Shown here piece by piece: positions 60,169 to 64,000 of a DNA stretch of 64,000 nucleotides. Every line of letters starts with the position of its first letter. The first letter of the stretch is position 1. The stretch is taken from contig JAHQVM010000007.1 of the NCBI GenBank assembly GCA_019634365.1, forward strand, positions 1 through 64,000. The letters run 5' to 3'. The notes below the pieces were generated by a model that saw nothing but the letters and a program-made list of their open reading frames with translations, had not been told where the DNA came from and did no database searches. Both the position numbers and the translations under genes were made by a program. This stretch comes from Flavobacteriaceae bacterium (lineage in GTDB: Bacteria > Bacteroidota > Bacteroidia > Flavobacteriales > Flavobacteriaceae).

Positions 60169-60522
60169 ATGAAACTTCAGAAGATTATTTATTGGGTAGC
60201 TACCCTGCTATTCTGTGCGGTTATGCTGTATTCGGCATCCATGTATTTTTCCAATACGGAAATGGTCAAGGGATTCTTCGAACGATTTAATTATCCTACA
60301 TATATCGTGATCCCATTGGCGGTTGCAAAAGTGCTTGGCGTGATCATGGTAATATGGAGAAAAAGCAAATGGCTTACCGAATGGGCCTATGCAGGATTCT
60401 TTTTCGATGTTGTTCTTGCTTTCTTTGCCCATCAGATGCTCGGGGATGATGTTACCTTCACCCTTGCTACCCTTGTATTTTTATTGCTCTCCTATTTCTT
60501 CGGAAAGGAGGTTCGATCCTAA
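60169..60522 (+). CDS. DoxX-like small membrane protein
   Basis: Four predicted TM helices, IYWVATLLFCAVMLYSASMYF...AKVLGVIMVIWRKSKWLTEWAYAGFFFDVVLAFFAH. Confidence 0.75.
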   Translation: MKLQKIIYWVATLLFCAVMLYSASMYFSNTEMVKGFFERFNYPTYIVIPLAVAKVLGVIMVIWRKSKWLTEWAYAGFFFDVVLAFFAHQMLGDDVTFTLATLVFLLLSYFFGKEVRS

Positions 60523-60525
60523 CCC

Positions 60526-61197
60526 ATGGCCAAACTATACCTTGTTCCAACACCCATCGGCAATTTACAAGACATGACTTTTCGTGCCATCGAAGTGCTT
60601 AAAGAAGCCGATATTATTTTGGCCGAAGATACCCGCACCAGTGGAAAACTATTGAAACATTTCGATATCGCCACGCCCATGCATTCACATCATATGCACA
60701 ATGAGCACAAAACCGTAGCGGGAATCGTGGAAAGGATTAAAGCTGGTGAAACCGTGGCTTTGATCAGCGATGCAGGAACTCCCGCCATTAGCGACCCCGG
60801 ATTTTTACTCACCCGTGCTTGTGTAGAAGAAGGCATTGAAGTGGATTGCTTACCCGGTGCAACAGCTTTTGTTCCAGCATTGGTAAACAGCGGACTTCCG
60901 AACGATCGTTTTGTGTTCGAAGGGTTTTTGCCTGTAAAGAAAGGCCGCCAAACCCGACTGCAATTATTGGCAGAGGAGACCCGTACGATGATCTTCTACG
61001 AATCCCCTCATAAATTATTGAAGACCCTTTCCCATTTTTCGGAATATTTTGGGGCAGATCGTCGTGTTTCAGTATCACGCGAATTGACCAAAATGCACGA
61101 GGAAACCATTCGGGGTACGCTTACTGAGGTCATTGGGCATTTTGAAAAGAAAGCACCCAAAGGCGAATTGGTGGTCATAGTACAGGGCAAAAAATAA
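60526..61197 (+). CDS. rsmI: 16S rRNA (cytidine-2'-O-)-methyltransferase
   Basis: LYLVPTPIGNLQDMTFRAIEVLKEADIILAEDTRTSGKLL, ISDAGTPAISDPGF, GLPNDRFVFEGFLP. Confidence 0.96.
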   Translation: MAKLYLVPTPIGNLQDMTFRAIEVLKEADIILAEDTRTSGKLLKHFDIATPMHSHHMHNEHKTVAGIVERIKAGETVALISDAGTPAISDPGFLLTRACVEEGIEVDCLPGATAFVPALVNSGLPNDRFVFEGFLPVKKGRQTRLQLLAEETRTMIFYESPHKLLKTLSHFSEYFGADRRVSVSRELTKMHEETIRGTLTEVIGHFEKKAPKGELVVIVQGKK

Positions 61198-61769
61198 TGA
61201 AAGCACTTCTTTCTGATATTAAAGATTGCACCTTTTGCGAAGAGTATCTTCCCTTAGGCCCTCGCCCTGTGGTGACAGGTCACCCAGATGCTAAAATTGT
61301 GATCATTGGTCAGGCGCCTGGTACCAAGGTGCATGCCTCGGGCATTCCGTGGGATGACGCCAGCGGGAAGGAATTGCGGAGATGGTTGGATGTGACCCCC
61401 GAAGTCTTTTACGATACCTCAAAGATTGCCATCGTCCCTATGGGATTCTGTTATCCCGGCAAAGGAAAAAGTGGGGATTTGCCACCACGTCCCGAATGCG
61501 CTCCAAAGTGGCATGAAACCCTGCTATCGCAAATGAAGCGTGTCGAACTTGTGTTGCTCATTGGGATGTATTCCCAAAAATACTATTTGCAAGATGCCGC
61601 TAAACGAACGCTCACTGAGACGGTTCAGCATTATGGTGAATATCTACCTAAGTACCTTCCTTTACCCCATCCATCGCCCCGAAATCGAATTTGGATGAAA
61701 CGAAACGATTGGTTCGAGGCCGAAGTGGTTCCTGTCCTTCGAAAAGAAGTTTCTCGTATGTTGAAATAA
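61197..61769 (+). CDS. Uracil-DNA glycosylase family protein
   Basis: CTFCEEYLPLGPRPVVTGHPDAKIVIIGQAPGTKVHASGIPWDDASG; LPLPHPSPRNRIW. Confidence 0.88.
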   Translation: MKALLSDIKDCTFCEEYLPLGPRPVVTGHPDAKIVIIGQAPGTKVHASGIPWDDASGKELRRWLDVTPEVFYDTSKIAIVPMGFCYPGKGKSGDLPPRPECAPKWHETLLSQMKRVELVLLIGMYSQKYYLQDAAKRTLTETVQHYGEYLPKYLPLPHPSPRNRIWMKRNDWFEAEVVPVLRKEVSRMLK

Positions 61770-61820
61770 AAAGCGCCCCGATTTTTCGAGGCACGCTATT
61801 TTAATATATGGAAAAAGGGA

Positions 61821-62411
61821 TTACAAATGCTTCCCTTTGTTCCACCCGTGTTTTCCTAAGTATTGATTTCCACTTTCTACGGCTCCATCTTCGATGGAAG
61901 TTCCCATAGAATCGTTCCAGCGGTTCAGGTATCCAAACAAGGATATGACACCCAACATCTCTACAATTTCACCTTCGTCCCAATGTTCATATAGGCGTTT
62001 TTTGATTTCTTCGTCTACTTGATTGGGCACCTGTGAAGCCTGCAAGGAAAAATCCAGTGCGGCGCGTTCTGCCTCACTAAAAGCAGGATGGGTTCGGTAT
62101 TCCCAGATATTGTCCAACTGTTCTTGTTCTGCACCGTAACGTTCTGCTGCCCTAATAGCATGGGCTTGGCAATAACGGCAACCGGTTGAATTGCTACTCA
62201 CCCAAGCGATCATTCTTTTTAAGGCCGAAGTTACCCGTCCTTCATTGGCCATTACGGCTTTATTTAAATTGATGAACGCTTTACTGATGGCAGGCCTACG
62301 CTGCATCGTTAAGACGCTATTGGGACAAAACCCTAGGGTTTCGTTGAAAAACTCTGCTAATTCTTTTGTTTCCAGATCATGATCTGCTGAAAGAGGTGTT
62401 ACTAAAGGCAT
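61821..62411 (-). CDS. Carboxymuconolactone decarboxylase / peroxidase-related (AhpD-like) protein
   Basis: MIAWVSSNSTGCRYCQAHAIRAAERYG CxxC-H motif. Confidence 0.85.
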   Translation of the reverse strand: MPLVTPLSADHDLETKELAEFFNETLGFCPNSVLTMQRRPAISKAFINLNKAVMANEGRVTSALKRMIAWVSSNSTGCRYCQAHAIRAAERYGAEQEQLDNIWEYRTHPAFSEAERAALDFSLQASQVPNQVDEEIKKRLYEHWDEGEIVEMLGVISLFGYLNRWNDSMGTSIEDGAVESGNQYLGKHGWNKGKHL

Positions 62412-62535
62412 AGGTTCGTATTTACGTTTAAGCGTCTCGAAAATACGATTTCCCCGGCATAATTTCGTTGATTGAATAAAGTAAATTGAATGCTGTTATT
62501 CCTTAAAGCTACAGAACCCAATGTATTCGAATGAA

Positions 62536-62569
62536 AAAAGCCGTGAATGTTTATCCTTTCACGGCTTTT
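62536..62569 (-). terminator. Orphan intrinsic terminator (better oriented on - strand)
   Basis: Reverse strand AAAAGCCGTGAAaggataaacatTCACGGCTTTTTT; lies upstream of the - strand gene 61821-62411, so it does not terminate it. Confidence 0.7.
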
Positions 62570-62762
62570 GGCTAATTCAACTAAACTTTAACTCTATAAA
62601 AAAATTACGCTATTACTTTCATTTTGATAGTGCTAATATATGCGGTGTTGAAAAATATTAGCACATGTTATACACTGAAAATCAATCAACTAATTCCATG
62701 TTGTTCAAAGGGGAAAAATCCCTTTTTGAAATAGGGCGCATTTCTTGTAATTTGTAGAATTA

Positions 62763-64000
62763 ATGAAAAGGCATATGCGTTGGAACTTAAAACCAAAACC
62801 TTCGCCAGAGAAGGTAACCAAACTAGCAACCGAACTCACCATAGATCCCATTTTAGCTTCCCTTCTGGTGCAAAGGGGAATCGAAACTTACGAAGCAGCC
62901 AAAAACTTTTTTAGACCTTCCCTGGAAAATCTGCACGATCCTTTTCTCATGAAAGACATGGAGCTGGCGGTAGATCGTATTGAAAAGGCCCTTCAATTTG
63001 GGGAAAATATTCTGGTATATGGCGATTACGATGTAGACGGTACTACCAGTGTTGCTTTGGTGGCTTCCTTTTTAAAGACCATCACACCCAATATTGCCAC
63101 TTACATACCCGATCGCTATGAGGAGGGTTATGGAATTTCCTATCAAGGGATTGATTTTGCTGAGGATAACGACTTTAGCCTCATTATTGCTTTGGACTGT
63201 GGTGTGAAAGCCATCGACAAGGTGGCATATGCTTCGGAAAAAGGAATCGATTTCATTATTTGTGACCATCACCTCCCGGGAGAGGACATTCCCAAGGCAA
63301 TAGCTGTTTTGGATCCCAAACGGCCCGATTGTGGGTATCCGTACAAGGAATTGTGTGGGTGTGGTGTTGGATTCAAATTGATTCAGGCCCTGGGCATGGG
63401 TGTTGGGATCACGTCTCAGGATCTGATTCCTTACATGGATTTGGTGGCAACAGCCATTGGAGCAGATATTGTTCCCATAACGGGCGAGAATAGGGTGCTC
63501 GCACAATTGGGTTTGCAGGTGATTAACAACCATCCCAGAACGGGCTTTCAAGCGATTTTAAAACAAGTCAAGAAAAAGAAACTGACCATCACCGACGTGG
63601 TCTTTATCATTGCACCACGGATCAATGCGGCGGGTCGTATGAAACATGGAAATCATGCGGTTACACTTCTCACCGAAACGGATATGAATAAAGCAGCGGT
63701 TTGGGCAGCAGAAATAGAACAATACAATACCGATCGTAAAGAAACCGACAAGAGAATTACGAAGGAGGCACTACAACAGATTGAAGATAACCAAGAACAG
63801 GACCGGTTCACTACGGTGGTTTATCATGAGGCTTGGCATAAAGGGGTGATTGGGATTGTGGCTTCCCGATTAACCGAAACCTATTATCGTCCCACCCTTG
63901 TATTTACCAAAAGCGGTGATACATTAGCTGGCTCTGCCCGTTCGGTAAAAGGGTTCGATGTGTATAAAGCACTAGAGCAATGCAGTGAGTATATCGTACA
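62763..64000 (+). CDS. recJ: Single-stranded-DNA-specific exonuclease RecJ, partial (3' end off the window)
   Basis: Translation MKRHMRWNLKPKPSPEKVTKLATELTIDPILASLLVQRGI...ILVYGDYDVDGTTSVAL...FIICDHHLPGEDIP...IAPRINAAGRMKHG. Confidence 0.95.
   Translation, partial: MKRHMRWNLKPKPSPEKVTKLATELTIDPILASLLVQRGIETYEAAKNFFRPSLENLHDPFLMKDMELAVDRIEKALQFGENILVYGDYDVDGTTSVALVASFLKTITPNIATYIPDRYEEGYGISYQGIDFAEDNDFSLIIALDCGVKAIDKVAYASEKGIDFIICDHHLPGEDIPKAIAVLDPKRPDCGYPYKELCGCGVGFKLIQALGMGVGITSQDLIPYMDLVATAIGADIVPITGENRVLAQLGLQVINNHPRTGFQAILKQVKKKKLTITDVVFIIAPRINAAGRMKHGNHAVTLLTETDMNKAAVWAAEIEQYNTDRKETDKRITKEALQQIEDNQEQDRFTTVVYHEAWHKGVIGIVASRLTETYYRPTLVFTKSGDTLAGSARSVKGFDVYKALEQCSEYIV

Noticed and set aside
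61772-61800. Hairpin-like AGCGCCCCG...CGAGGCACGCT after the UDG-family gene
   Set aside because: Stem has several mismatches; likely terminator but weak evidence.
62630-62664. Possible CIRCE element near recJ
   Set aside because: Half-site orientation and spacing are wrong (GTGCTAATAT-N15-ATATTAGCAC); kept only as an unassigned inverted repeat.
1-64000. CRISPR arrays, transposases, integrases, phage or BGC core enzymes
   Set aside because: None recognised on reading all supplied ORFs and intergenic regions.

Overview
Chromosomal window from a marine-type Flavobacteriia (Bacteroidota), inferred from T9SS C-terminal sorting domains, TAnnTTTG-like promoters and gene content. About 1-28 kb and 48.5-64 kb are mostly housekeeping: rnpA, lepA, dus, rbfA, a CAU tRNA, ribE, pdxA, rpmF, fabH-accB-accC, mtgA, asd, mscL, alr, tdk, rsmI, recJ, plus secreted peptidases. 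The accessory core (about 28.4-48.6 kb) is a beta-glucan (laminarin-type) utilisation locus: CBM/T9SS protein, clan-A glycosidase fused to a predicted outer-membrane beta-barrel, multi-CBM surface lipoprotein, GH16, GH149-like phosphorylase, GH17 lipoprotein, GH30, GPH/MFS transporter fused to GH17, stand-alone GH17, and a Y_Y_Y/LuxR-type regulator. No SusC/SusD pair is visible in the window. The most notable inference is that a predicted transport protein at each membrane is covalently fused to a glycan-active enzyme: GH-barrel in the outer membrane and MFS-GH17 in the inner membrane. Other items for follow-up: inverted repeats in the divergent locus promoter region, a strong hairpin ahead of an ABC-transporter gene, a candidate small RNA near 62.6 kb, and a PID-CTERM-like short protein. 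No CRISPR array, transposase, prophage or rRNA operon was recognised. All family assignments are from reading sequences by eye; no database search was run.
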